Shown one piece after another: positions 51,649 through 60,521 of a stretch of 64,000 nt of DNA; position 1 is the first letter of the stretch, and every line of letters begins with the position of its first letter. The position numbers were made by a program, and so were the translations under genes. This DNA comes from RFPW01 sp040401595 (GTDB lineage Bacteria; Pseudomonadota; Gammaproteobacteria; Burkholderiales; Burkholderiaceae_E): assembly GCA_040401595.1 (NCBI GenBank), contig JBBAOE010000001.1:62001-126000 (forward strand), read 5' to 3'. The notes under the pieces were generated by a model. It made no database searches, was not told the origin of the DNA, and saw only the letters and a program-made list of their open reading frames with translations.

Positions 51649-53121
51649 ATGACGCCCCAGTTGTTGCTAAGCATCCTCCGCGCTCGCTCGGGCATTGTCA
51701 TGTTTGCCTTCATCACGACGGTACTGACCACACTGATCGTCAGCATGCTCCTGCCCAAGCAATACACGGCCAAGACCGGGGTCGTGATTGATGTGAAGTC
51801 GCCAGACCCCGTAGCGGGCCTAATGCTTCCCGGCCTGATTGCGCCAGGTTATATGGCAACCCAGCTCGACATCATCACCAGCGACCGGGTCGCGCAACAG
51901 GTTGTCAAGAACCTACGTCTGGAAGACAACCTGACGCTCCGGGACAAATGGATGAACTCCGGCCAGACCGTTCTGGAGAAAGCACGGCGCTGGCTTGAGG
52001 GGGGCGATGAACAAAGGGATTTCGCGATTTGGCTGAGTGCGGGCCTCCAGGACAAGCTCGACGTCAAACCGTCCAAGGAAAGCAACGTCGTCGGCATCAG
52101 TTTTTCGGCCAGCAACCCCATCTTTGCCGCAACGGTCGCTAATGCGTTCGCGCAGGCCTACATCGACGTGAACGTCCAACTGCGGGCCGAGCCCGCCCAC
52201 CAGTACGCCAACTGGTTCGAGGGTCAAAGCAAAACCCTGCGCGAGCAGCTCGAAATTGCCCAGCAGGCCCTGACCGCCTATCAACGCAAACACAATGTGC
52301 TCGCGGTCGACGAGCAACGTCTCGATTATGAAAAAAACAAACTCAGTGAGCTGTCCCAACAGCTCACACTCATGCAAGCGCAAACGACGGATAGCTCTAG
52401 CAAACGCAGCTTAGAGCACGATCCGACGACATTGGCCGAAGTGATGCAGAGCCAGGTCATCATTAACCTCAAATCGGATATCAATCGACTTGAGGCCAAG
52501 CTGGAGGACAGCAACGCGATCCTGGGTAAGAACCATCCCCAAACCAGAGGGGCAGAGTCAGAGTTAGCCACTCTCAAAGCAAAGCTTGCGGCCGAGGTAC
52601 GCCAGATCACCAACAGCATCAACACGAGCTTTGCGGTGAACCGCGAGAAAGAACGGGAACTCACGCGTGCCATCGAAAACCAGAAATCGCGCTTACTCAA
52701 TCTTAACCAGCAGCGTGACGATATTGCCGTCCTGAAACGCGATGTCGAATCAGCGCAACGATCACTGGAGACAGTTGGTTCCCGCTCGATGCAGGTGCGC
52801 CTGGAAAGTCAGTCGCAACAAACCAACGTCACCATCCTGACGCCGGCTTCAACCCCCGTGACACCATCAAAACCTCGAGTCATCTTGAACCTTTTGGTAG
52901 CTGTGATCTCTGGCGCCTTCCTGGGTCTGGGCCTTGCTTACTTCCTCGAACTCAATAATCGGCGTGTTCGTAGCCCCGGCGATCTTGCCGCAATCACCCA
53001 CCTTCAGGTACTCAGCAAAATCCCCTCAGCCAAACCGCCAACCGCTACCCAACGGCTGCTGCGAAATTTTAGAACTGCAGCCAATATCACGAGCAATTTG
53101 ATGCTGGGACAACGCCCATGA
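51649..53121 (+). CDS. epsF: Polysaccharide chain-length determinant (Wzz/EpsF-like)
   Basis: A 490-residue inner-membrane co-polymerase. One membrane helix is near the N-terminus (VMFAFITTVLTTLIVSMLLP) and one near residue 430 (LLVAVISGAFLGLGLAYFLE), with a long coiled-coil periplasmic region between. It has the proline-rich pre-helix motif TPASTPVTPSKPRV and an exosortase-B-type EpsF feel (PVAGLMLPGLIAPGYMATQL). No kinase domain is fused; the ATPase is the next gene, overlapped by ATGA. The 176-bp spacer upstream shows no clear gene. Confidence 0.85.
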   Translation: MTPQLLLSILRARSGIVMFAFITTVLTTLIVSMLLPKQYTAKTGVVIDVKSPDPVAGLMLPGLIAPGYMATQLDIITSDRVAQQVVKNLRLEDNLTLRDKWMNSGQTVLEKARRWLEGGDEQRDFAIWLSAGLQDKLDVKPSKESNVVGISFSASNPIFAATVANAFAQAYIDVNVQLRAEPAHQYANWFEGQSKTLREQLEIAQQALTAYQRKHNVLAVDEQRLDYEKNKLSELSQQLTLMQAQTTDSSSKRSLEHDPTTLAEVMQSQVIINLKSDINRLEAKLEDSNAILGKNHPQTRGAESELATLKAKLAAEVRQITNSINTSFAVNREKERELTRAIENQKSRLLNLNQQRDDIAVLKRDVESAQRSLETVGSRSMQVRLESQSQQTNVTILTPASTPVTPSKPRVILNLLVAVISGAFLGLGLAYFLELNNRRVRSPGDLAAITHLQVLSKIPSAKPPTATQRLLRNFRTAANITSNLMLGQRP

Positions 53122-54032
53122 GCCTGCTTGCCAAAGGCCTCTTCCGCGAGTCAGACGTTTGCGGTTCCGCGTCAGGCGCCAAAGCCCACCTCCACAGCCG
53201 TCCCATTGGAGTCTACTTTGTTGAAAATGGACGGCTCACCCCAGCCGAAACCGACCAGATTCTCCGTCTCCAACAATCCGAAAATATCCGCTTTGGGGAT
53301 GCCGCTATTGAGCTGGGTTTGCTGAGTCCCGACGATGTCCGTTTGGCACTTTCAGACCAGTTCGACTATCACTATCTTCCAGACTCGGACGCTAGCCTGA
53401 GCCAGGATCTCGTCGCAGCCTACGCGCCATTCACCCCATTCGTCGAGGAGCTTCGGGGCTTACGCAGCCAGCTCCAGCTTCGATGGTTCTCCGGCGAAGC
53501 CCAACGCAGGGCCTTGACAATTGTCAGCCCTGGTCGAAACGAAGGTCGGAGTTTCATTGCCGCAAACCTCGCAATCGTCTTTTCTCAACTCAGCACCCTC
53601 ACCCTGTTAGTCGACGCAGATCTCCGAAACCCTTGTCAGCACCAGCTATTCAAAATGGGGAGCAGGCTGGGACTTTCGGACATTCTGGCGGGTCGCTGCG
53701 GTCTTGAAGCGATCCGGCCGATTGCATCCCTGCAGGGGCTCTCCGTACTCACGGCCGGAACAAGTCCGCCCAATCCCCAAGAATTACTCGGGCGAAGTGC
53801 GTTCAAGCGCCTTCTGGAAACCCTTCGCAAAGAATTTGACCACGTGATTTTCGACTCGCCCCCTGGCGCATTTTACGCCGATGCCCAAATCATCTCGGCA
53901 AATGCTGGAGCGGCCTTGTTGCTCGCGCGCGAGCATCAGACTGTTGCGCCTGAGCTGACGGACCTGATGGGACGCCTTCAGGAAAACGGCACTACGCTCG
54001 TCGGGTCGATTATCAACCAATGTCCAGGTTAG
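53118..54032 (+). CDS. epsG: EpsG-like chain-length ATPase / BY-kinase homologue
   Basis: A 304-residue cytoplasmic partner of the EpsF-like protein. An N-terminal ~70-residue region (GRLTPAETDQILRLQQSENI, FGDAAIELGLLSPDDVRLAL) resembles the MshEN/GSPII_E N-terminal domain. The ATPase part has VSPGRNEGRSFIAANLAIVF with Arg where Walker A Lys is usual, the BY-kinase A' motif LLVDADLRNP and the Walker B VIFDSPP. No C-terminal Tyr cluster is present. It is translationally coupled to epsF. It should regulate polymer length; kinase activity is uncertain. Confidence 0.85.
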   Translation: MSLLAKGLFRESDVCGSASGAKAHLHSRPIGVYFVENGRLTPAETDQILRLQQSENIRFGDAAIELGLLSPDDVRLALSDQFDYHYLPDSDASLSQDLVAAYAPFTPFVEELRGLRSQLQLRWFSGEAQRRALTIVSPGRNEGRSFIAANLAIVFSQLSTLTLLVDADLRNPCQHQLFKMGSRLGLSDILAGRCGLEAIRPIASLQGLSVLTAGTSPPNPQELLGRSAFKRLLETLRKEFDHVIFDSPPGAFYADAQIISANAGAALLLAREHQTVAPELTDLMGRLQENGTTLVGSIINQCPG

Positions 54033-54047
54033 AGCACGAGCTCAACC

Positions 54048-55556
54048 TTGAGCATTCAGGAACTCGGTAGGCTAAAGCGTCAGGCCGTGATTGGTCTGCT
54101 TTGGTCCTTGGGGCAGTCGTGGGGAGTGCGCATCATCACCTTGCTGCACTACATCGTCATCGCAAGGTTTCTGGAGCCAGCCGATCTGGGTATAGTTACA
54201 TTCGCCATCACGATCGTCGCCTGTCTGGGCAGCTTGACGGATCTAGGGATGACCACTTGGATTGAATCCACCTCTGCCCGCGATGCATCCACCTTGAACT
54301 CGGCGTGGTGGTCCACAGTCTTCGCCGCCCTTTTGGTGGCTGGCACATTGATCGTCGGTGCGTCCTTAGTGGCTGACTGGACAGCAAGACCGAATCTGGG
54401 TCCTGTGCTGAAGGCGCTTTCGCTGACAGTCATCTTTTCGGGAGTCTCAGCGATCCAGTTTTCGCTCCTGAAAACGCATTTCATGCATCGCTCCATCGCG
54501 ATTGCCTCCCTCGTCGCATGCAGCGCAGGTTCCCTGACGGGGATTGCCTGTGTTCTCAGCGGATGGTCCTATTGGGCACTTGTGGTCAAGGCGCTCCTTG
54601 AGGGGGCCCTGATGGCCATGATGCTGATTTGGTTTTCGCCGTGGCGGCCCTCATGGCATTTCGAGTTTCGATCGTGGACCCAAGCTGTTCGGCAGAGCAT
54701 ACCCATCCTGGGTATGCGGGGACTTGAAATTGCTAACCAACGCCTGGATTCGCTCCTCATCGGTACGCATCTTGGACCCAACGCACTCGGTTTCTATGCA
54801 ACTGGGCAGAGGCTCTACCAGATTGCGATGGAAGGTCTTTTTTCTGCCGTCAATCAAGTCTCCCTACCCCTGTTCAGCCGCTTTCGTTCGGAGCCACATC
54901 GAGCAGCCGACGTTCTGCTGCGTCTAGTCGCTTGCACTTCCCTACTGAGCTTTCCGATCTTTGCTCTGATGTCGGTCACCGCACCGGACCTGATCACAGT
55001 CATTTTCGGACCAAAGTGGCGGCCTGCCGGATCTGTACTCGCCGTGTTCTGCCTCGGCGGCGTATTGAGTTCCGTGAGTTACTTTAATGCTCCACTTCTG
55101 CTTGCGAGCGGACGAGCCAAGCTAGTGTTCTGGCTCAGCCTCATGAACGCTCTCTTGAATACGCTGGGGTTTCTGCTGGCGGTCCCATTTGGCGTCACTG
55201 CAGTCGCAGCCGCCTTCGTCATTAGGGGCTTTCTCGTCTATCCAATCAACCTTTGGCTCGTTCACGATGCTTGTGGCCTCTCGATAAGTCGCTACGCCCG
55301 CACCCTTTTGCCTGCAACTGCGGCGAGTGCCCTAGCCTCCCTGGTGGTGTGGGGCTGGCTTTCGTTAACGACGACGGTCCACTGGATCACAACGGCGCGC
55401 CTCCTCACCGCTTGGGTGATGGGCGCCAGCCTCTACAGCCTAATTATTTTCACGATCTTTCGAAAAGAGGCTGCCTCGGCGATCGCTGAACTCCAGTCGA
55501 TGGCGCGATCGACCCAGACCGCAATCCCAACACTTAGGCTTGGAGCTTCCGACTGA
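54048..55556 (+). CDS. Polysaccharide flippase (Wzx/oligosaccharide exporter family)
   Basis: A 502-residue polytopic membrane protein with about 12-14 hydrophobic segments. It opens with GLLWSLGQSWGVRIITLLHY and IVIARFLEPADLGIVTFAIT, characteristic of the MOP-type PST family. It has RGLEIANQRLDSLLIGTHLG and QRLYQIAMEGLFSAVNQVSL. It would flip the undecaprenyl-linked repeat unit to the periplasm. The start is a TTG 15 bases after epsG. Its stop shares a base with the next start (TGATG). Confidence 0.9.
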   Translation: MSIQELGRLKRQAVIGLLWSLGQSWGVRIITLLHYIVIARFLEPADLGIVTFAITIVACLGSLTDLGMTTWIESTSARDASTLNSAWWSTVFAALLVAGTLIVGASLVADWTARPNLGPVLKALSLTVIFSGVSAIQFSLLKTHFMHRSIAIASLVACSAGSLTGIACVLSGWSYWALVVKALLEGALMAMMLIWFSPWRPSWHFEFRSWTQAVRQSIPILGMRGLEIANQRLDSLLIGTHLGPNALGFYATGQRLYQIAMEGLFSAVNQVSLPLFSRFRSEPHRAADVLLRLVACTSLLSFPIFALMSVTAPDLITVIFGPKWRPAGSVLAVFCLGGVLSSVSYFNAPLLLASGRAKLVFWLSLMNALLNTLGFLLAVPFGVTAVAAAFVIRGFLVYPINLWLVHDACGLSISRYARTLLPATAASALASLVVWGWLSLTTTVHWITTARLLTAWVMGASLYSLIIFTIFRKEAASAIAELQSMARSTQTAIPTLRLGASD

Positions 55557-56578
55557 TGAGGCTGAGCGATCAACCAGTTGCCCATTTCAGCCCGCTGGAA
55601 ACCATAAAACAATGCTATGTACAGGCGCTGATCCCCGGTCTGCCAACTGCGCTCCTTGACTTCCCAGACCATAGCAACGTTGGCGACAGCGCCATCTGGG
55701 TAGGCGAAATGATGGGTTTACGAGAGGCTGGGCACGACCTCCGCTATACCTGTGATGTGACTTCTTTTAACGAGATCGCCTTGCGGCGACGGATGCCCTT
55801 TGGACAAATTCTGCTCCACGGGGGCGGAAATTTCGGGACCGTATGGCCGATCTATCAGGCCTTCCGGGAGGCAGTGATCCAACAATTCCCTGGCTATCGC
55901 ATCGTCCAACTTCCGCAGACGGTTCACTTCGAAAATGATTTGGCACCTTCGCCTACCCGCCGCCGACTCAGCGCACATCCCGATTTTTGGTTGATGGTTC
56001 GAGACCGCCGAAGTGAACAAATCGCCCGTGAACAATTAAAAGTGCATACCCTGCTTTGCCCCGATTCTGCGCTGATGCTGGACGGAAAACTCCAGCGAGC
56101 TAAAGCCACAGTGGATGTCTTGGTGCTTGCGCGTACCGATAAGGAAGCTGGGGACGCCCAATTGAGGAACTTTGAACTCCCGAACTATCGGGTGTCCTGT
56201 ATCGATTGGCTGGACGAGAACCCCTCGATCAACAGGTATCTCACTACATTGACCAAGCAAGCTGGCAAATCCAATTGGGGCGGTCTGCGCAAAGTCCAGC
56301 AAGTTAGTCATCGCGTATTTCATGCGCTCGCTTGGCAACGCGTGCAACGGGGGGTTGCTCTGCTATCGCGGGGTCGTGTTGTCGTTACTGATCGACTTCA
56401 CGCTCACATTCTCTGCATGATCCTCAGGATTCCCCATGTCGTTCTGGATAACAACTACGGGAAACTTTCAGAATTCATTCGATGCTGGCATCGCGAAGAC
56501 CCCTTGGTGCAACTGGTTTCGAACCGACAACAGGCGCAAGACGCCACCTCCAAACTACTTGAGCAACACGTCACCTAG
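55556..56578 (+). CDS. Polysaccharide pyruvyl transferase family protein
   Basis: A 340-residue protein with the family markers DFPDHSNVGDSAIWVGEMMG near the N-terminus, LLHGGGNFGTVWP in the middle and VVTDRLHAHILCMILRIPHV, then LDNNYGKLSEFI, at the C-terminus. Members add pyruvate ketals from PEP to sugars of bacterial polysaccharides, giving negative charge; some homologues have other roles. It is coupled to the flippase gene. Together with a uronic-acid donor gene this suggests an acidic polymer. Confidence 0.85.
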   Translation: MRLSDQPVAHFSPLETIKQCYVQALIPGLPTALLDFPDHSNVGDSAIWVGEMMGLREAGHDLRYTCDVTSFNEIALRRRMPFGQILLHGGGNFGTVWPIYQAFREAVIQQFPGYRIVQLPQTVHFENDLAPSPTRRRLSAHPDFWLMVRDRRSEQIAREQLKVHTLLCPDSALMLDGKLQRAKATVDVLVLARTDKEAGDAQLRNFELPNYRVSCIDWLDENPSINRYLTTLTKQAGKSNWGGLRKVQQVSHRVFHALAWQRVQRGVALLSRGRVVVTDRLHAHILCMILRIPHVVLDNNYGKLSEFIRCWHREDPLVQLVSNRQQAQDATSKLLEQHVT

Positions 56579-56607
56579 AGCCCCCCTTCGCCTAGATCAA
56601 AAGTTCA

Positions 56608-57453
56608 ATGGTTGATGCAGTGCGCCCAGGCCTAGACCGACAGAACACGGATGCCAATGGCGAGCAATATGATGCCGTCATCCGCACCGATCACCATAGT
56701 GTTCTTCTGGAACGCGTGATCTCGGCATTGCGGGAGCAGACCAGCCCGCCAAACAAAATCATCATGGTCGACGCCTCCAGACAGCCCAGCTGCCGGGAAA
56801 AGCTCCTGAGATTGGGCGATATCGTCATTCAATACCCGGACACCCAATTCAATTTTGCTCACGCGCTCAATCTTGGTATCGAAGCTGCGGACGGACACGA
56901 GGTCCTGCTTATCAGTTCGCACGTTGTCCTAAACGACATCACCCTGATCGAACGTGGCCGACTACTCGGGAGAAAACACGGCGCTGGAGTCGTGTACTGG
57001 AAGGCTGCGGATCGCGGATCGCTGCGAGTCCAACTGAACCAGGCGGGCTCATTCAATGGGCACAACGGACTATCCGCCGCGTGCGCGCTCATCCCGCGAA
57101 AAGATGCCCTTGAAAGGCCCTTCCGTACAGATGTGTTCTCAGCTGAAGACCAGGAATGGGCGGGCTGGTACCTGCACACCAAAAACGGAAAGACTCTGCA
57201 GATAGAGCATCCACAGTTCGAATATCTGAATCCTAATTCAAACATCCAGAAAACAATCAATGAAGAGATTGCAATCGCCTATTTCACGAACCGAAAGCTC
57301 TTACGACCCCAGCACATTGCCGCCCGCATCTTGCGCGCCGCGCTGGCAGGCCTGCGGCATCGCCCAGGCAGAGCTCGGCTTCACTGGGAGATCGCCAAAG
57401 GATTACTCCTCGCCAATTTCCGACAACCCAACCGTCGATCTCGATATTACTGA
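56608..57453 (+). CDS. Family 2 glycosyltransferase
   Basis: A 281-residue GT-A type transferase. It has YDAVIRTDHHSVLLERVISA, LREQTSPPNKIIMVDAS and FNFAHALNLGIEAADGHEVL; the usual DxD is replaced by ISSHVVLND. SSH or SAH variants are known in rhamnosyltransferase-like GT2 proteins. Later ALIPRKDALERPFRTDVFSA and EDQEWAGWYL fit the acceptor side. The N-terminal ~15 residues are atypical, so the real start could be later. Sugar specificity is unknown. Confidence 0.85.
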   Translation: MVDAVRPGLDRQNTDANGEQYDAVIRTDHHSVLLERVISALREQTSPPNKIIMVDASRQPSCREKLLRLGDIVIQYPDTQFNFAHALNLGIEAADGHEVLLISSHVVLNDITLIERGRLLGRKHGAGVVYWKAADRGSLRVQLNQAGSFNGHNGLSAACALIPRKDALERPFRTDVFSAEDQEWAGWYLHTKNGKTLQIEHPQFEYLNPNSNIQKTINEEIAIAYFTNRKLLRPQHIAARILRAALAGLRHRPGRARLHWEIAKGLLLANFRQPNRRSRYY

Positions 57454-57474
57454 GGCGGATTGAACGCACCCCCG

Positions 57475-58539
57475 ATGGCGGACTTTGACGTCTTACTCCC
57501 AATCAAAAATGGCATCGCTTACTTACCAGAAGCGATGGAAAGCATCGTCAACCAGAGCCATCCCGACTGGCGACTGCTGGTTCTTGACCACGGCAGCAAG
57601 GATGGCAGCCTTGAGTTGGCCAACCGATATGCCGAACGCGACCGTCGCGTCGTTGTCCATTCATTCCCGGATGCAATTGGCCTGTCGGGACTCCTGAATC
57701 TGGGCTTAAGTCTCTGTGACTGCAACTATGTCTTGAGACAGGACTCGGACGATATCTCACTTCCAAACCGTATGGCTGTCATCTCGGAAGCTTTCCGAGC
57801 AGATCCCGACTTGGCCTTGGCCGGATCGAAGGGCCAGATTGTGAATGGGGAAGGCAAGCTGCTAGGAGAAATCGACGTACCGCTCGAGCCCCACGATCTC
57901 TCAGCCATGGCGCTTTTCAAGACCCCCGTTGCACACCCGACAGCAGCCATGCGTTTTTCAATCATTAAAAAACTCGGTGCATCGTACGGCGAGGATTTCA
58001 TCGGATCCATCAACTCAGTCGACCGAATTAAAATACCAGGACTTGCGGAAGACTATTTTCTTTTTGGTCAATTGGCATTGATAGCAAAATGCATCAATCT
58101 TAACAAAAACCTTATCAAATACCGCTGGCACGATACGAACGTATCGGTCACGCACCAGCCAGAACAACTCCGATTGGCGCTCCAGATATCCCGGTATTTA
58201 ACGAAATCGCTTTCACTTCGACACGGCGTCCGAAACTTCGACCCTGCACCATTATGCAACCATGCGGACCGACTATTTGAGACAAATGATCGGCTCGACT
58301 TTTCGACTGAATACGAATTAGCCAAAGCCCTAATTTCAAAAATAATTCCCGTTCGAACACCCCCCAATCGGGAATTAGAATTTCGAAGGGCTATCTCCGT
58401 CAGATCGATCGCCACGATGGGACTGCGATCACTTTTATTCGCCAAGCGCTACGGCATTAGAAAATCGGAATTCAAAACTGTCAGATCCTGGATGCTGCGC
58501 GGCCTCCAGAATCAATCAATTGCAATTACAGTGACTTAG
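57475..58539 (+). CDS. Family 2 glycosyltransferase
   Basis: A 354-residue GT2 enzyme. It has DVLLPIKNGIAYLPEAMESI, VNQSHPDWRLLVLDHGSKDG and the metal/donor motif LRQDSDDISLPNRM, followed by LALAGSKGQIVNGEGKLLGE and TPVAHPTAAMRF. ATG 57475 is chosen over the weak TTG at 57460. From here on base composition becomes clearly AT-richer than in the housekeeping parts. Its substrate is unknown. Confidence 0.88.
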   Translation: MADFDVLLPIKNGIAYLPEAMESIVNQSHPDWRLLVLDHGSKDGSLELANRYAERDRRVVVHSFPDAIGLSGLLNLGLSLCDCNYVLRQDSDDISLPNRMAVISEAFRADPDLALAGSKGQIVNGEGKLLGEIDVPLEPHDLSAMALFKTPVAHPTAAMRFSIIKKLGASYGEDFIGSINSVDRIKIPGLAEDYFLFGQLALIAKCINLNKNLIKYRWHDTNVSVTHQPEQLRLALQISRYLTKSLSLRHGVRNFDPAPLCNHADRLFETNDRLDFSTEYELAKALISKIIPVRTPPNRELEFRRAISVRSIATMGLRSLLFAKRYGIRKSEFKTVRSWMLRGLQNQSIAITVT

Positions 58540-58593
58540 CGGTATCGAAAACAGCGTCATTCCTGAAGTCTACCATCGCCGGAGTTGCCAACC

Positions 58594-59289
58594 ATGATAA
58601 ATCAACTCAGAGATCGACTGAAGAAAATCGGGGATCGCAGATTGATACGCCAAATCCAGAATCAAAAACTCACCTACCTGTCTCGACGCAAGATGGAGCT
58701 GATCTCGCAGACTTGCCGCGCGATCGAAGAACAACATCTGGCCGGCGCCTTCATTGAAGCGGGGTGCGCTTTAGGGGGCTCGGCAATCCTGATTTCTTCA
58801 ATCAAACGCCCTGATAGGCCTTTCCTCGCATATGACACGTTTTCAATGATCCCACCGCCAACCGATGAGGATACGCCGGATGTGCATCTCCGTTACCGGA
58901 TCATCTCCGAGGGCAAATCCGAAGGAATCGATGGCGATGAATACTACGGATACCAAGAAAACCTTTATGAGCGGGTACAGCAGAATTTTGCAGATTTCGG
59001 CCTCGACTGCGCAGAAAGAAACATCTCTTTGATTCAGGGGCTTCTTCAGGAGAGCATGACCATCAAGCAACCGGTAGCGTTTGCACATATTGACGTTGAC
59101 TGGTACGACCCCGTGAAGACTTGCCTTGAACGAATATTCCCCAACCTGATTGTCGGCGGCAGCCTGATTCTCGATGACTATCACGATTGGGGCGGCTGTC
59201 GCAAAGCAGTCGATACTTACTTACAGACCGTCAATGGGGAGTTCAGGTTGAATGACTCCGCAGGCTCACTCCAAATCATCAAACTGTGA
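58594..59289 (+). CDS. TylF/MycF-family O-methyltransferase
   Basis: A 231-residue SAM methyltransferase. It has GAFIEAGCALGGSAILISS (SAM loop), FLAYDTFSMIPPPTDEDTPD, AHIDVDWYDPVKTCLERIFP and LILDDYHDWGGCRKAVDTYL with metal-binding Asp pair, matching macrocin-O-methyltransferase-type enzymes. It probably methylates a sugar hydroxyl in the repeat unit. GGAG 9 bases before ATG 58594 supports the start. It is the last transferase on this strand. Confidence 0.9.
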   Translation: MINQLRDRLKKIGDRRLIRQIQNQKLTYLSRRKMELISQTCRAIEEQHLAGAFIEAGCALGGSAILISSIKRPDRPFLAYDTFSMIPPPTDEDTPDVHLRYRIISEGKSEGIDGDEYYGYQENLYERVQQNFADFGLDCAERNISLIQGLLQESMTIKQPVAFAHIDVDWYDPVKTCLERIFPNLIVGGSLILDDYHDWGGCRKAVDTYLQTVNGEFRLNDSAGSLQIIKL

Positions 59290-59438
59290 ATCTGGTCAGA
59301 CCATTAACCTCATTAAGCCAGATCACAGTCAGCGTCGTCTTTGCTACCTATGTCGCGCGGAGTCTGCTCTCAGTCGGCCTCGATCATTAGATCTGAACTT
59401 AGATAATGGCCCTGTTGGCCAAATAAAGGATGACGATC

Positions 59439-60521
59439 ATGAAGATGTCTTGCCTATTTAAGTGGATTAGGTGCACCACTGTCGGATTTGCGACCCTGAG
59501 CGCCGGAGCATTGAATGCAGAGACAGCAGCCGAATTCCAGGTGACCAATGCGCTAGCCCAAGCTCTTACCACTACCGGCACGGCGAGCCCAGCAGTTCTT
59601 ACCGATTCAGTGTTCGGCCCCACTAGTTTTTGGTACACCCCAATCCCAGCAGATGCACCACTACACCCGCAGTCTCGAGACTTCGTCGCAGACTTTATCC
59701 GCCAGAAAAAGACCTTTTACGGAACCGTTTCGATTAACCTCACCGCCTATGCCAGTCCTGTCTACGTCGTTCCTCGGGACCAACCGACAGTAAAGGTCGC
59801 GCAATGGGCCTGCTTCCCACAATTCGGTCTCGATCGATCGATTGCTCAACAATGGTCAGCGGTCCCCATCCCAACTTACGCAATTCCCGCTGCTGGAAGC
59901 GATAGCGAGATGACGGTCTATCAGCCGTCTACGGACACGATCTGGGAATTCTGGCGGATGAGACGAAATGGCACTCAGTGGGAAGCGTGTTGGGGCGGCC
60001 AGTTCAAAAAGGCCTCCCAAAGCGATGGGCGTTGGCCCGGAATCTATGGAACCACGGCAACAGGGTTACCATTCCTGGGCGGCCAAATCACAGCGGAAGA
60101 GTTGCGCCGAGGAGAGATCCGTCATGTCATGGGTATTGCCCTGGTTGAAACCGAGGCCGCCGCGCATTTTTCCTGGCCGGCTAAACGATCGGATGGCTAC
60201 AACCCAAAAAAGGTTCCAAACCGAATCCCCGAAGGCCTGCGCTTCAGACTCGATCCTAAGGTCAATGTCGACAAACTACAGATGCATCCAGTGGGTAAAA
60301 CCATTGCAAGGGCGGCGCAAAAATACGGATTCGTTGTTTGGGACAAGGGGGGAGCGATCACACTCCGCGCCCAGAATCCAAGGTCTTACACGGCAGCCGG
60401 CCTGCCTGACCCATACCCCGCTCTCTTCGGAAAAGCACAGTCTTATGACATCTTGACTGGATTCCCCTGGGACAAACTCCAGTTCCTCCCCCAGGACTAC
60501 GGCCTCAATACCCTTCGATAG
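59439..60521 (+). CDS. Secreted protein of unknown function
   Basis: A 360-residue exported protein. Its signal peptide MKMSCLFKWIRCTTVGFATL runs into SAGALNA, with cleavage before ETAAEF. ATG 59439 was preferred over 59430 because AAAGGA sits 8 bases upstream. The mature part is rich in Trp, Tyr and Pro, with FGPTSFWYTPIPADAPLHPQ, MTVYQPSTDTIWEFWRMRRN, GTTATGLPFLGGQITAEELR and HPVGKTIARAAQKYGFVVWD. I recognise no catalytic family. A surface polysaccharide-binding or polysaccharide-modifying role is suggested only by its place in the cluster. Confidence 0.75.
   Translation: MKMSCLFKWIRCTTVGFATLSAGALNAETAAEFQVTNALAQALTTTGTASPAVLTDSVFGPTSFWYTPIPADAPLHPQSRDFVADFIRQKKTFYGTVSINLTAYASPVYVVPRDQPTVKVAQWACFPQFGLDRSIAQQWSAVPIPTYAIPAAGSDSEMTVYQPSTDTIWEFWRMRRNGTQWEACWGGQFKKASQSDGRWPGIYGTTATGLPFLGGQITAEELRRGEIRHVMGIALVETEAAAHFSWPAKRSDGYNPKKVPNRIPEGLRFRLDPKVNVDKLQMHPVGKTIARAAQKYGFVVWDKGGAITLRAQNPRSYTAAGLPDPYPALFGKAQSYDILTGFPWDKLQFLPQDYGLNTLR

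Noticed and set aside
51551..51652. Small ORF (33 codons, ATG 51551) in the spacer before epsF
   Set aside because: It has no recognisable motif or ribosome-binding site, and its stop overlaps the epsF start. It looks like chance.
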